Shown here: piece by piece, positions 53,756 to 62,504 of the stretch
Numbering within the stretch: the stretch's first letter is position 1
Layout: every line of letters starts with the position of its first letter
Source of the DNA: Denitrovibrio acetiphilus DSM 12809
Lineage (GTDB): Bacteria; Chrysiogenota; Deferribacteres; Deferribacterales; Geovibrionaceae
Direction: 5' to 3'
DNA length: 64,000 nt
Assembly (NCBI RefSeq): GCF_000025725.1
Contig: NC_013943.1
Location: forward strand, 62,001-126,000
Program-made: the position numbers and the translations under genes
The notes under the pieces: generated by a model
The model's input: only the letters and a program-made list of their open reading frames with translations
Databases searched by the model: none
What the model was told of the DNA's origin: nothing

Positions 53756-55756
53756 ATGTTTACCAAGTTTACTAAAAAAGCAATCATCCTTATCTTTCTA
53801 ATGATTTTATCGTTATCACTACCGGCTTATGCTGATAATGCGGAAGTGTTTGCGGAGCCTCTGGGACTTGACAGTGTCCTCAGAGAATCAGTTGCAACAA
53901 ACCCTCAGATACTTGAAGCTCTTGAAGTTTATGAAGCTCTTATTCATGAAGTCCGGGCTGCGGAAAGCGGATATAAGCCAAATGTCGGAACAGAGTTTTC
54001 TGTCGGACAGCAATATACAAACGGAGCCTCTTCCGACGAGGAAGAGCGTGACCTGACAGCTAGTTCTGCCGGGATATATGCCAGACAGAATCTATTTAAC
54101 GGTTTTGGAACTGATAATTATGTAAACGAAACAAAAGCGAGACTGATGGCAGCCGCCTATGACGTGCTGGATGTTGCCAACAATGTTTTCATCGAAACAG
54201 CAGAAGCATATATCGGCGTTCTGAAAGAACGTGAGCTACTCACCCTTGCAGAAGAGAATGTTGAGACTCAGGGGCAGATTCTTAAACAGATTATAGAGAA
54301 GACTGAGGCCGGATTCGGCAGAAAATCGGATATGCTGAATTCAGAATCCAGAGTAGCCCTCGCGAGAGCAAATGTCATCTCCCAGCAGCAGAACCTCAAA
54401 CAGGCTGTGGTTAAATTTCATAAACAGCTCGGACGTTTTGCCGCCCCAGACAAGTTTCTTGATCCTTCTAAAACATATGAATTTGCCGGAAATGTTGACG
54501 ATGTAGTTGAGCTTGCATTTAACAATTATCCTGCCCTTAATGTTGCGAAGTATAATGTCCTTACCAAAAAATTTGCAATGAAACGTACTCAGGCTCTTTA
54601 TTACCCTACGCTTGACGCCGAACTTCGTGCGGATTACGACAATAATACTGGTGGTGACGAGGGTGACACGAAAAGCTACAGTGCCATGCTTTATCTGAAG
54701 TACAACTTTTATGACGGTGGGCAGCGAAGTGCAGAAAAGAAGAAAAATTACCGTGAGATACTGAAGGAACACCAGAGAACGTACATCGAAAGGCGTAATC
54801 TGAATGAGTCCGTCAGGCTCGCCTGGAACATAAAAGAGTCAGAAGATAAAAAATATGAGTATCTGAAGAACCACGTTGGACTCAGTACGAAAACCCTTGA
54901 GGCATTTAAAGAGGAATATCAGCTCGGTAGAAGGACACTTCCAGAGCTTTTGGATGTGGAAAATGAAAATCAGGCAGCTAAAACTGCTTTTGTTGAATCT
55001 AAGTATGCCTCTTTAATTGCTTATTACAGAGTTATGTTTGTGACCGGCGTTCTGCTTTACGAACACCGCACGGATCTTTTTGAGAAAGTTGGTCTTACTG
55101 ATAACAAGATTAAGCTCCCTGACCTTTCAGATTATCAGGTCATGGAAAATAATAGAGATGCCGACACAGTAAAAGATACTATGGATCAGTGTGATAACTC
55201 AGTGTTAACTGAAACAGGTGTCTATGGATGCGCTGATAATGAAAATGTCAGCATAGGCTACAGTGCACCGGAGAATGCTCCTGCGTATATCAAGCCTAAA
55301 GAATCAGCACTCACTCTCGAACCGGAATCATTAGGGGAGCCGGTTTCTCTCGGAGAGCCTGAAAAGGTTGATTCGATGGGGTTTGATGCCAGTGCAGAGG
55401 AGCAGACAGTCAATTTCAGCAATATACTTTTTAAGCTGAATTCGTCTAAACTTACAAAAGACTCTTACCCTGTTGTGGATGCCATAGCGGCAAAGCTTAA
55501 AACTATGGAAGGCTACACTCTTCAGATTGTTGGACACACTGACTCAAGCGGCAATGCAGAATTTAATAAAAAACTATCAGCAGAAAGGGCAAAATCAGTT
55601 TATAATAGATTAGTTAGGAAGGGTGTTCCTAAAGAAAATATCACAACATATGGTAAAGGTGAGGAGCTCCCTCTCTACAGCAACGCAACCAGAGATGGAA
55701 GAGTAAAGAACAGAAGGATTGAGTTCAAGCTCACGCACCTGAAACAACATGAATAA
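53756..55756 (+). CDS. TolC-type outer-membrane channel fused to an OmpA domain (LapE-like)
   Basis: The 666-residue protein has a signal peptide (cleavage near residue 26, PAYA). Residues about 35-460 are a TolC/AggA-type channel ('ESVATNPQILEALEVYEAL', 'YARQNLFNGFGTDNYVNE', 'YNFYDGGQRSAEKKKNYR', 'LGRRTLPELLDVENENQAA'). A linker with a thrombospondin-3-like stretch ('DADTVKDTMDQCDNSVL ... YGC') leads to a C-terminal OmpA peptidoglycan-binding domain ('IVGHTDSSGNAEFNKKLSAE', 'KNRRIEFKL'). It forms the outer-membrane exit of the secretion system. The fusion would tether the channel to the wall. Confidence 0.88.
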   Translation: MFTKFTKKAIILIFLMILSLSLPAYADNAEVFAEPLGLDSVLRESVATNPQILEALEVYEALIHEVRAAESGYKPNVGTEFSVGQQYTNGASSDEEERDLTASSAGIYARQNLFNGFGTDNYVNETKARLMAAAYDVLDVANNVFIETAEAYIGVLKERELLTLAEENVETQGQILKQIIEKTEAGFGRKSDMLNSESRVALARANVISQQQNLKQAVVKFHKQLGRFAAPDKFLDPSKTYEFAGNVDDVVELAFNNYPALNVAKYNVLTKKFAMKRTQALYYPTLDAELRADYDNNTGGDEGDTKSYSAMLYLKYNFYDGGQRSAEKKKNYREILKEHQRTYIERRNLNESVRLAWNIKESEDKKYEYLKNHVGLSTKTLEAFKEEYQLGRRTLPELLDVENENQAAKTAFVESKYASLIAYYRVMFVTGVLLYEHRTDLFEKVGLTDNKIKLPDLSDYQVMENNRDADTVKDTMDQCDNSVLTETGVYGCADNENVSIGYSAPENAPAYIKPKESALTLEPESLGEPVSLGEPEKVDSMGFDASAEEQTVNFSNILFKLNSSKLTKDSYPVVDAIAAKLKTMEGYTLQIVGHTDSSGNAEFNKKLSAERAKSVYNRLVRKGVPKENITTYGKGEELPLYSNATRDGRVKNRRIEFKLTHLKQHE

Positions 55757-55759
55757 TTT

Positions 55760-56419
55760 ATGTCAAAAATAAATGGTTTCGCTGTTTTATGTTTTATTAT
55801 TATGCTCTGTACTGTCGGTATCAGTTCTCAGGGTAGATTTTACCTGCCTGATGATGGTCTGAAGTCATATGCAGGTAAATACGGCGAGCTTGCGGTTAAG
55901 CGTCTTGATGGACTGCTGAGCCTTATGGACGGACTAATCGCGGAAAGTGAAGACAGTAAGGTTATAAAAGTTAACAGCTTTTATAACCAGATCCCCTATC
56001 GCTCAGACAAAAAGATTTGGGGAAAAGAGGACTACTGGGCTAGCCGCCTGGAGTTTCTTGGAGTTGGAATGGGCGATTGCGAGGATTATGCTGTTGCGAA
56101 ATTCCTCACTCTTCTGCAACTGGATGTCCCGCAGGAGAAGCTTTTTCTCACCTATGTTAAGGCGAAAGGATATGCCGATGAAGCGCATATGGTTGTCACG
56201 TATTATAAAAAACCCGGCACCGTCCCTTTTGTTCTGGATAACTATAACAAGCAGATTCTTCCGGCAACGCAACGTAACGACCTTGTGCCTATTTACAGCT
56301 TTACTGCCAACGACCTCTTTCTGCAGAAACAGAAGGGGCTTGGTAAGAGAGTTGATCCGTCACAATCAAAAAATGTCGGCAGGCTTAAGTCTGTTGATCT
56401 TGAGATATTGAAGAGGTAG
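55760..56419 (+). CDS. lapG: LapG-like periplasmic cysteine protease
   Basis: LapG cleaves the N-terminus of surface adhesins when not held by LapD. The 219-residue protein has an N-terminal hydrophobic signal and the bacterial transglutaminase-like cysteine protease triad: Cys107 in 'GMGDCEDYAVAKF', His143 in 'EAHMVVTY' and Asp160 in 'FVLDNYN'. It lies three bases after the TolC-OmpA gene and five before lapD, the same protease-receptor pairing as in Pseudomonas. Calcium-binding acidic residues near the Cys are present (DCED). Confidence 0.9.
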   Translation: MSKINGFAVLCFIIMLCTVGISSQGRFYLPDDGLKSYAGKYGELAVKRLDGLLSLMDGLIAESEDSKVIKVNSFYNQIPYRSDKKIWGKEDYWASRLEFLGVGMGDCEDYAVAKFLTLLQLDVPQEKLFLTYVKAKGYADEAHMVVTYYKKPGTVPFVLDNYNKQILPATQRNDLVPIYSFTANDLFLQKQKGLGKRVDPSQSKNVGRLKSVDLEILKR

Positions 56420-56423
56420 AGAG

Positions 56424-58367
56424 ATGACATTGTTCAGGCAAATTCAGATTTTTGTGACACTGCTTTTAGTTGTCATGCTCATTGTGGTTCTGAAAATTAA
56501 TTTTGACAGTACGAGAGAATTTGTAAGGACACAGCTTTATTCTGATGCGAAAAATACGGCTAACTCCCTCTCTCTGTCCCTCAGCACCGTAGCCGGTGAC
56601 GAAGCGGCAATGGTTACGATGATGCGGGCAATGTTCGACGGCGGGTATTATGAGGAGATAAAGCTCATAAATGCCGAAGGAAAAGTCATTGGGGATATTT
56701 CACAGAAACCTGTGATCGAAGGAGTTCCTGGTTTTTTTATACGTATGGTTGACTTTGAGAATATACCTGCCGAGGCTCAAATATCCAGCGGTTGGACAAT
56801 ATTTGGCACTCTGAGCGTCAAAGGTCATCCGGGACTTTCATACATTCGTCTATGGGATTCATTTAAATACCTCGGCATGTGGTTTGTCATAATAGGTTTG
56901 TCTGCTCTAGCTGCGACTCATATGGCACTCAGGCTGATTTTTCGTCCTCTTGGGGCGGTTCGGGAGCAGGCTGCCGCAATCGAGAATAACGAATTTATCA
57001 TAAACAAAAATATACCCTCCACGCCGGAGATGAAACAGGTTGTCATAACCATGAACTCTATGGTCTCAAAGGCGCAGGCAATATATAACAGAGAAATTGA
57101 AACTCTCAAGAACTATCAGGAGCTTTTGTATAAAGATCAGTCGACTGGGCTTTTCAACAGGAAATACTTTGTAAGCCAGCTCAGTGCGTATCTTCAGGCT
57201 GAGAACGAAAATTCTTCAGGAGAGGTGGTTATACTCTCTTTTGAAGGGATGGAGGATGCTGCGGCTGAAGCCGGTCATAGTGTTATATCAAAGCTTTTCT
57301 CTTTTTGTGTGGATGAGATGCAGAGTATATCAGGAAAAGTCCCAAACTCTGTTCCTGCCTGTTTGAACAATAGAGAATTTGCACTTATTCTGCCTGGCTG
57401 TGATACAGCGGAGGCACTTGTTATGGCAAAAACAGCAACAGATAATATCAACAACTATATCAAATCAATAGAGGAAATTAAAGACATCCTCGGTGTATTC
57501 TGCGGTGCTGCCTCGTACCGGTATGATGAGGATATGGGGAAGGTGCTTTCTAAGGTAGACTATGCTGTTACTCTGGCCAAAAGTAAAGAGTCAGGAGCTG
57601 TGGAAAGATATGTTGATGACGGTTCTCATATTGTGCTTGGAAAGATGGAGTGGAAGCATATGATCGAAACCGCTCTTGGGGAAGACAGGTTTATACTGAC
57701 TTCTCAGCCTGTAGTTTCCGACGGAGGAGAACTCCATCAGGAGATATACGTAAACATGGTGGACAGCGACGGCAAAGTCCAGCGGGCAGGCTTTTTTATG
57801 CCGATGGTTATCAGCCTGAATCTTGCAAACAGTCTGGATAGGTATGTTCTTGAAAAAACTGTGGATTATCTGACAGGTAACAAAGAACACACTCTTGCTA
57901 TAAATATCACAGATATGTTCCTGAATGACAGAGGGGCGTTTTCATGGTTCAGAAAGCTGCTTGTTTCAGCTAAACATCTCAGGGAGAGGTTAACTTTTGA
58001 GATCTCTGACAGCGCCATAAAGCATCACCTTGATATATGTCTGGACTTTTCAGGGCTTATAAAAGGGCTGGGGTTTACATTCGGTGTCGACAGGTTTGCC
58101 ATGTCTCAGGAATCACTGGAGAATCTTCAGCAGTTAAAACCTGACTATCTGAAAGTAGACTATGATTATCTGATAAACTCCGAAGACGGTGACGTTGCTG
58201 CAGCGCTTAAGTCATTGCAAACCATAACGGACAGTCTGGGCATCAAGCTTATAGCGACGAAAATAGATAGTGAAGAACTTCGGCAGAAACTCGAGGATAA
58301 TAATATAAAATATTTTCAAGGGCGCGGCGTTGCCGGCATAAACCCTTTGGGTAAAAATAATGAGTAA
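56424..58367 (+). CDS. lapD: LapD-like c-di-GMP receptor (degenerate GGDEF-EAL)
   Basis: The 647-residue inner-membrane protein has a helix at 8-24, a periplasmic output domain (25-145), a second helix at 150-173, a HAMP domain (174-225), a GGDEF-like domain (235-390) and an EAL-like domain (405-645). The GGDEF site reads LNNREF (314-319) and the EAL signature reads EIYVNM (440-445), so neither cyclase nor phosphodiesterase activity is expected. In the Lap model c-di-GMP binding to the EAL domain makes the periplasmic domain sequester LapG. It overlaps the exporter gene by eight bases. Confidence 0.88.
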   Translation: MTLFRQIQIFVTLLLVVMLIVVLKINFDSTREFVRTQLYSDAKNTANSLSLSLSTVAGDEAAMVTMMRAMFDGGYYEEIKLINAEGKVIGDISQKPVIEGVPGFFIRMVDFENIPAEAQISSGWTIFGTLSVKGHPGLSYIRLWDSFKYLGMWFVIIGLSALAATHMALRLIFRPLGAVREQAAAIENNEFIINKNIPSTPEMKQVVITMNSMVSKAQAIYNREIETLKNYQELLYKDQSTGLFNRKYFVSQLSAYLQAENENSSGEVVILSFEGMEDAAAEAGHSVISKLFSFCVDEMQSISGKVPNSVPACLNNREFALILPGCDTAEALVMAKTATDNINNYIKSIEEIKDILGVFCGAASYRYDEDMGKVLSKVDYAVTLAKSKESGAVERYVDDGSHIVLGKMEWKHMIETALGEDRFILTSQPVVSDGGELHQEIYVNMVDSDGKVQRAGFFMPMVISLNLANSLDRYVLEKTVDYLTGNKEHTLAINITDMFLNDRGAFSWFRKLLVSAKHLRERLTFEISDSAIKHHLDICLDFSGLIKGLGFTFGVDRFAMSQESLENLQQLKPDYLKVDYDYLINSEDGDVAAALKSLQTITDSLGIKLIATKIDSEELRQKLEDNNIKYFQGRGVAGINPLGKNNE

Positions 58368-60507
58368 TAAAAGCGTTCAGACAGACCCGCTGATGCTGTG
58401 TCTGGTTCTGCTTACAAAGCTGAACAACAGACCGGCAACCGCAGAATCCTTGTCACATGGGCTGCCTATGGATCCATCTGCTGTGCGTCAGCAGCTTTTC
58501 AGTACGGAAGGCGGGAAAGCGAATTTTTCACGTGCTGCAGCCAGAGCCGGTTTTAATACGAGTCTGGTTAAGCGCAAGCTGAAACATATACCTTCTGTGG
58601 TACTGCCTGCGATACTCCTTCTGAAAGATGATAGTGCCTGTGTTGTTACTGCAATAGATAAAGAATCCGGTACTGCTGAGATAATAGTTCCGCAGATGGA
58701 TGATGTTGCTCAGTCTATCACTTTGGACAAGCTTAACGAAGAATATCTTGGATATGCTTTTTTTCTGAAAAAGATATATCTGGATAACAGACCCGAATAT
58801 CAGGAGAAAGAGTTAACCTCTGATAAAAACTGGTTTTTCGGGACATTGTGGCGTTTTAAAGGCATTTATGCAAATGTGATTCTCGCTTCTCTGATAGTCA
58901 ACATCTTTGTTATCGTCGGTCCGCTTTTTACTATGAATGTTTATGACAGGATCATTCCGCACAATGCTGTGGACACCCTGTGGGTACTAGCTGTCGGGAT
59001 GTTTATTATATATTCCTTCGACCTGCTGCTTAAATTTATCAGAACGTACTTTCTTGAAGTGATAGCAAAGAAGAGTGACGTTATCCTGTCTTCGAAAATA
59101 TTTGAGCAGGCTATGAACATCAGGATGAGAGAAAAGCCCCGTTCTGTGGGTTCATTTGCAAACAACATCAAAGATTTTGACAGTATCAGATCGTTTTATT
59201 CCTCCAGTGCTCTTGTGGCTTTTATTGATTTCCCTTTTGTCATAATATTTTTACTGGTCATATCATACGTTGCGGGCATACTTGTATTTGTCCCTATCGC
59301 CATAATCATACTTATCCTCGGCTACAGCCTTATTGTCCGTAAGCCGCTTCAGAGAAGCATTGAAAGCACATACGAATCTTCCGCCAGAAAGAATGGACTG
59401 CTCATTGAGTCCCTTTCTAATCTGGAAAACATAAAGGCATTCAATGCCAGCAGCAATGTACAGTGGTCGTGGGAAGAGCGCACCGGAGATATCGCAGGCA
59501 AAAGCCTTCGCTCCAGAATGCTGTCCAGTTCGCTTTCCACTGTATCAGTCTTTTTTACTCAGCTAGCCACAGTTGCGATAGTTGTTGTTGGAGTTTACCT
59601 TATCCGTGAAGGCGAGCTGACAATGGGTGGTCTGATAGCTACTGTTATTCTTTCATCCAGAACAATATCCCCCATGTCGCAGGTTGCGGCACTTCTTTCC
59701 AACTATCAGCAGATGAAGACATCGCTTAATGCGCTTAACGACCTTATGGAAAAAGATGTTGAGAGACCTGAAAAGAAAAGCTTTCTGTCCAGACCTGTTT
59801 TTAAGGGCTCCATCGAATTTAAAAATGTTAGTTTCAGCTACCCTGATGAAACTAACAGTGCTTTGGATGGTATCAGCCTCAGATTTAATCCTAAAGAGAG
59901 GGTCGGGGTTATAGGTCAGGTAGGGTCGGGGAAGTCTACACTGAGCAAGCTTATTTTGGGGCTTTATGAGCCGACAGAAGGCGCTGTCTTTGTAGACGGC
60001 ATAGACATACAACAGATGGATCCTGCGGATCTCAGGCATAACATAAGTTATGTGCCACAGGATATTACGCTGTTTTCCGGCAGTGTGCGTGAGAATATCG
60101 TTTTCAAAGCACCTCAGTCGGATGACGAAGAGATTATCGAAGCAGTCAAGATAGGCAACGTAAACTCATTTACAGACAGACACCCCATGGGGCTGGATCT
60201 CTGGGTTGGTGAACGGGGTGCAAATATTTCAGGCGGTCAGCGGCAGGCTGTGGGGGTAGCAAGAGCAATGCTTACAGACAGTCCGATCGTTCTGCTGGAT
60301 GAACCTACAAATTCTATGGATTTTACTTCCGAAGCGAAGGTTATAGAAAACCTTAAAAAAGCTACGGAGGGGAAAACAACTATAGTTATCACACATAAAC
60401 CGTCTATCCTTGCCATAGTGGACAGACTTATTGTTATGGACAGTGGAAAGGTTGTTATGGACGGACCTAAAAACGAGGTATTGCAGAAATTGGGTAAAGG
60501 CAAATGA
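58360..60507 (+). CDS. lapB: Type 1 secretion ABC exporter (LapB-like)
   Basis: The 715-residue exporter has an N-terminal C39-peptidase-like domain (about 10-140) without the catalytic Cys-His pair, so it is of the non-cleaving kind. Then come six transmembrane helices (about 165-440) and an ATPase domain: Walker A 'GQVGSGKST', 'PQDITLFSGS', signature 'ISGGQRQAV', Walker B 'IVLLDEPTNSMD' and His in 'ITHKP'. Such exporters move RTX-type adhesins directly out of the cell with an adaptor and TolC. It overlaps lapC by four bases. Confidence 0.92.
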   Translation: MSNKSVQTDPLMLCLVLLTKLNNRPATAESLSHGLPMDPSAVRQQLFSTEGGKANFSRAAARAGFNTSLVKRKLKHIPSVVLPAILLLKDDSACVVTAIDKESGTAEIIVPQMDDVAQSITLDKLNEEYLGYAFFLKKIYLDNRPEYQEKELTSDKNWFFGTLWRFKGIYANVILASLIVNIFVIVGPLFTMNVYDRIIPHNAVDTLWVLAVGMFIIYSFDLLLKFIRTYFLEVIAKKSDVILSSKIFEQAMNIRMREKPRSVGSFANNIKDFDSIRSFYSSSALVAFIDFPFVIIFLLVISYVAGILVFVPIAIIILILGYSLIVRKPLQRSIESTYESSARKNGLLIESLSNLENIKAFNASSNVQWSWEERTGDIAGKSLRSRMLSSSLSTVSVFFTQLATVAIVVVGVYLIREGELTMGGLIATVILSSRTISPMSQVAALLSNYQQMKTSLNALNDLMEKDVERPEKKSFLSRPVFKGSIEFKNVSFSYPDETNSALDGISLRFNPKERVGVIGQVGSGKSTLSKLILGLYEPTEGAVFVDGIDIQQMDPADLRHNISYVPQDITLFSGSVRENIVFKAPQSDDEEIIEAVKIGNVNSFTDRHPMGLDLWVGERGANISGGQRQAVGVARAMLTDSPIVLLDEPTNSMDFTSEAKVIENLKKATEGKTTIVITHKPSILAIVDRLIVMDSGKVVMDGPKNEVLQKLGKGK

Positions 60508-61856
60508 CATCAAATACAAACGGCTCAAAAAAGAAAAGCAGGGTTTCCTCCAAAGATATCGCTTATATGAAAAGCCTGAATGCCGCTGTGCTCCAGAAGA
60601 GTCCGGTTAAGATGTCGCTGGTATTATACATAATAGCTTTTCTGACATGCGCATCTATTATCTGGGCGAATATTGCAGAAGTGGACGAAATGACAAGGGG
60701 TATGGGGCGTGTTATCCCTTCACGTCAAATACAGATTATACAGAATCTTGAAGGCGGTATCATAGAGAAGATAAATGTTCAGGAAGGGGAACATGTTAAG
60801 AAAGGGCAGGTTCTCGTGACTATAGATGATACCGGGTTTGGCAGTTCATATAATGAGAGCAGATCGAAAGAGGACGAGCTGCGTGCCAAGCTGTCCAGAC
60901 TGCGTGCAGAATCAGAAGGTTCAAAGTTTAATCCTGACCCCGATGTGCATAAAAACTTTCCGGAACTTATAGATGAAGAGAGAAAGCTGTATAAAACTAA
61001 TCTTGAGAGACGTGACAGTGAGATTGCAACGCTGAAAGAACGTACGCGCCAGCGGGAAATAGAACTTCAGGATGCCAGGGCAAAGCTCAAAAATCTGAAG
61101 GCAAGCCGTGAACTGATATTGAGAGAGATGAGACTGACGAAACCTATGTTTGACAGAGGGCTTGTGTCCGAAGTTGAATATCTGCAATTACAGCAGAAAG
61201 AGCTTGAAAACAAAACTGATATAGAATCTCTGGAAAAATCTCTGGGGTCTATACAGTCTCAGATAATTGAAGCAAAAAGTATGATAGACGAAACTTATGC
61301 CAAATACAAAAGTGTTGCTCAGGAAGAGCTCAATGAAACTCTTGCGGAGCTTAAAAGGGTTAGCACTACTCAGGTAGCCATGAAAGACAGGGTTAACAGG
61401 GCACAGGTCAGAAGTCCCGTTGACGGCACAGTAAACCAGCTTCTGGTGAACACCGTAGGGGGTGTTGTTAAACCGGGGATGGACATACTGGAGATCGTTC
61501 CTGACGACGATGCGCTACTGGTGGAGGCTAAGATAAAGCCTTCAGATATTGCCTTTATTTATCCCGGACTAAGAGCAGTGGTGAAACTTACCGCTTATGA
61601 TTTTGCTATATACGGCGGGCTTGACGGCGAAGTCGTGCACATTAGTGCCGACACCATTATTGACGAGAAGCAGGAGCATTATTACCTTGTAAGGATAAAA
61701 ACAGACAAGAGCTATCTGGGTGATGATGAGGATAAAAAGGACATCATGGTTGGTATGACCGTCATGGCGGATATTGTTACAGGTAAGAAAACTGTTATGC
61801 AATACCTCATGAAGCCTATCCTGCGGGCAAAATATAATGCTTTAAGGGAGAGATAA
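60504..61856 (+). CDS. lapC: Type 1 secretion membrane-fusion adaptor (LapC/HlyD-like)
   Basis: The 450-residue adaptor has one transmembrane helix near residues 36-56 followed by 'RGMGRVIPSRQIQIIQNLEG' and 'VQEGEHVKKGQVLVTIDDT' (lipoyl half), a long coiled coil (about 115-290) and the second lipoyl half with 'RSPVDGTVNQLLVNTVGGVV', then the beta-barrel. It links the LapB exporter to the TolC-OmpA channel. The regulator gene starts on the last base of its stop codon. Confidence 0.93.
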   Translation: MTSNTNGSKKKSRVSSKDIAYMKSLNAAVLQKSPVKMSLVLYIIAFLTCASIIWANIAEVDEMTRGMGRVIPSRQIQIIQNLEGGIIEKINVQEGEHVKKGQVLVTIDDTGFGSSYNESRSKEDELRAKLSRLRAESEGSKFNPDPDVHKNFPELIDEERKLYKTNLERRDSEIATLKERTRQREIELQDARAKLKNLKASRELILREMRLTKPMFDRGLVSEVEYLQLQQKELENKTDIESLEKSLGSIQSQIIEAKSMIDETYAKYKSVAQEELNETLAELKRVSTTQVAMKDRVNRAQVRSPVDGTVNQLLVNTVGGVVKPGMDILEIVPDDDALLVEAKIKPSDIAFIYPGLRAVVKLTAYDFAIYGGLDGEVVHISADTIIDEKQEHYYLVRIKTDKSYLGDDEDKKDIMVGMTVMADIVTGKKTVMQYLMKPILRAKYNALRER

Positions 61857-62437
61857 TGGTTTTTATCATCACAACGGATATGTTTGTACAGGAAAGGTTT
61901 ACAAAGGTTTTTGGTGATGGCGTTGTGCGCTGTTTCAAAAGCTATGCAGACATGATTTCTGAATGTGTGCCGAACAATGAAGATGTCGTTGCTGCGGATA
62001 TGCTTAAAACTGAACCCTTTGACCTTACTAAACTGAAATGCTCTGTGCTGGCTCTGGTTGGAACTCCTAAATACGAAGAGGCTGTGCAGCTTATGCGGTT
62101 CGGTGTAAGGGGGTACGGCAACAGGCTGATGCTGCCTGCCAATTTCGTTATGGCAGTGAATGCACTCAGCTCTGGTCAGGTATGGATGCCTCCGGAGATC
62201 ATTAACAGACTCATTAATGCTATACCTGAAAATGTAAACAGTAACGGGGCTGGGGATATGTCCATGCTGTCTGAAAGAGAAATGGAAGTCGCACGTTATG
62301 TTGCGCAGGGGCAGTCAAATATTGAGATTGCTGATAATATGGACATAACCGTACGTACAGTAAAAGCGCATCTTACATCAATATTCAATAAAACCGGACT
62401 CCGTGACAGGGTCGCTCTGGCTCTCCGCCTGAAATAA
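61856..62437 (+). CDS. LuxR-type regulator with degenerate receiver
   Basis: The 193-residue protein ends in a LuxR/FixJ HTH: 'LSEREMEVARYVAQGQSNIE' and 'VRTVKAHLTSIFNKTGLRDR'. The N-terminal 125 residues resemble a receiver fold but I cannot find the phospho-acceptor Asp in a standard position or a cognate kinase, so control by another signal is likely. It is the last gene of the operon, overlapping lapC by one base, which suggests feedback on adhesin secretion. Confidence 0.85.
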   Translation: MVFIITTDMFVQERFTKVFGDGVVRCFKSYADMISECVPNNEDVVAADMLKTEPFDLTKLKCSVLALVGTPKYEEAVQLMRFGVRGYGNRLMLPANFVMAVNALSSGQVWMPPEIINRLINAIPENVNSNGAGDMSMLSEREMEVARYVAQGQSNIEIADNMDITVRTVKAHLTSIFNKTGLRDRVALALRLK

Positions 62438-62449
62438 ATCTTCAAATGC

Positions 62450-62482
62450 AAAAAAAGCCCGCTTGATTAATTCAGGCGGGCT
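62450..62482 (-). terminator. Terminator of the Fe-S oxidoreductase gene
   Basis: AGCCCGC (62456-62462) pairs with GCGGGCT (62476-62482); on the - strand seven Ts follow. On the + strand it follows the LuxR stop by 18 bases and could also stop that transcript inefficiently. Confidence 0.85.
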
Positions 62483-62504
62483 GCGAGTCGTACTTATATA
62501 ATGG

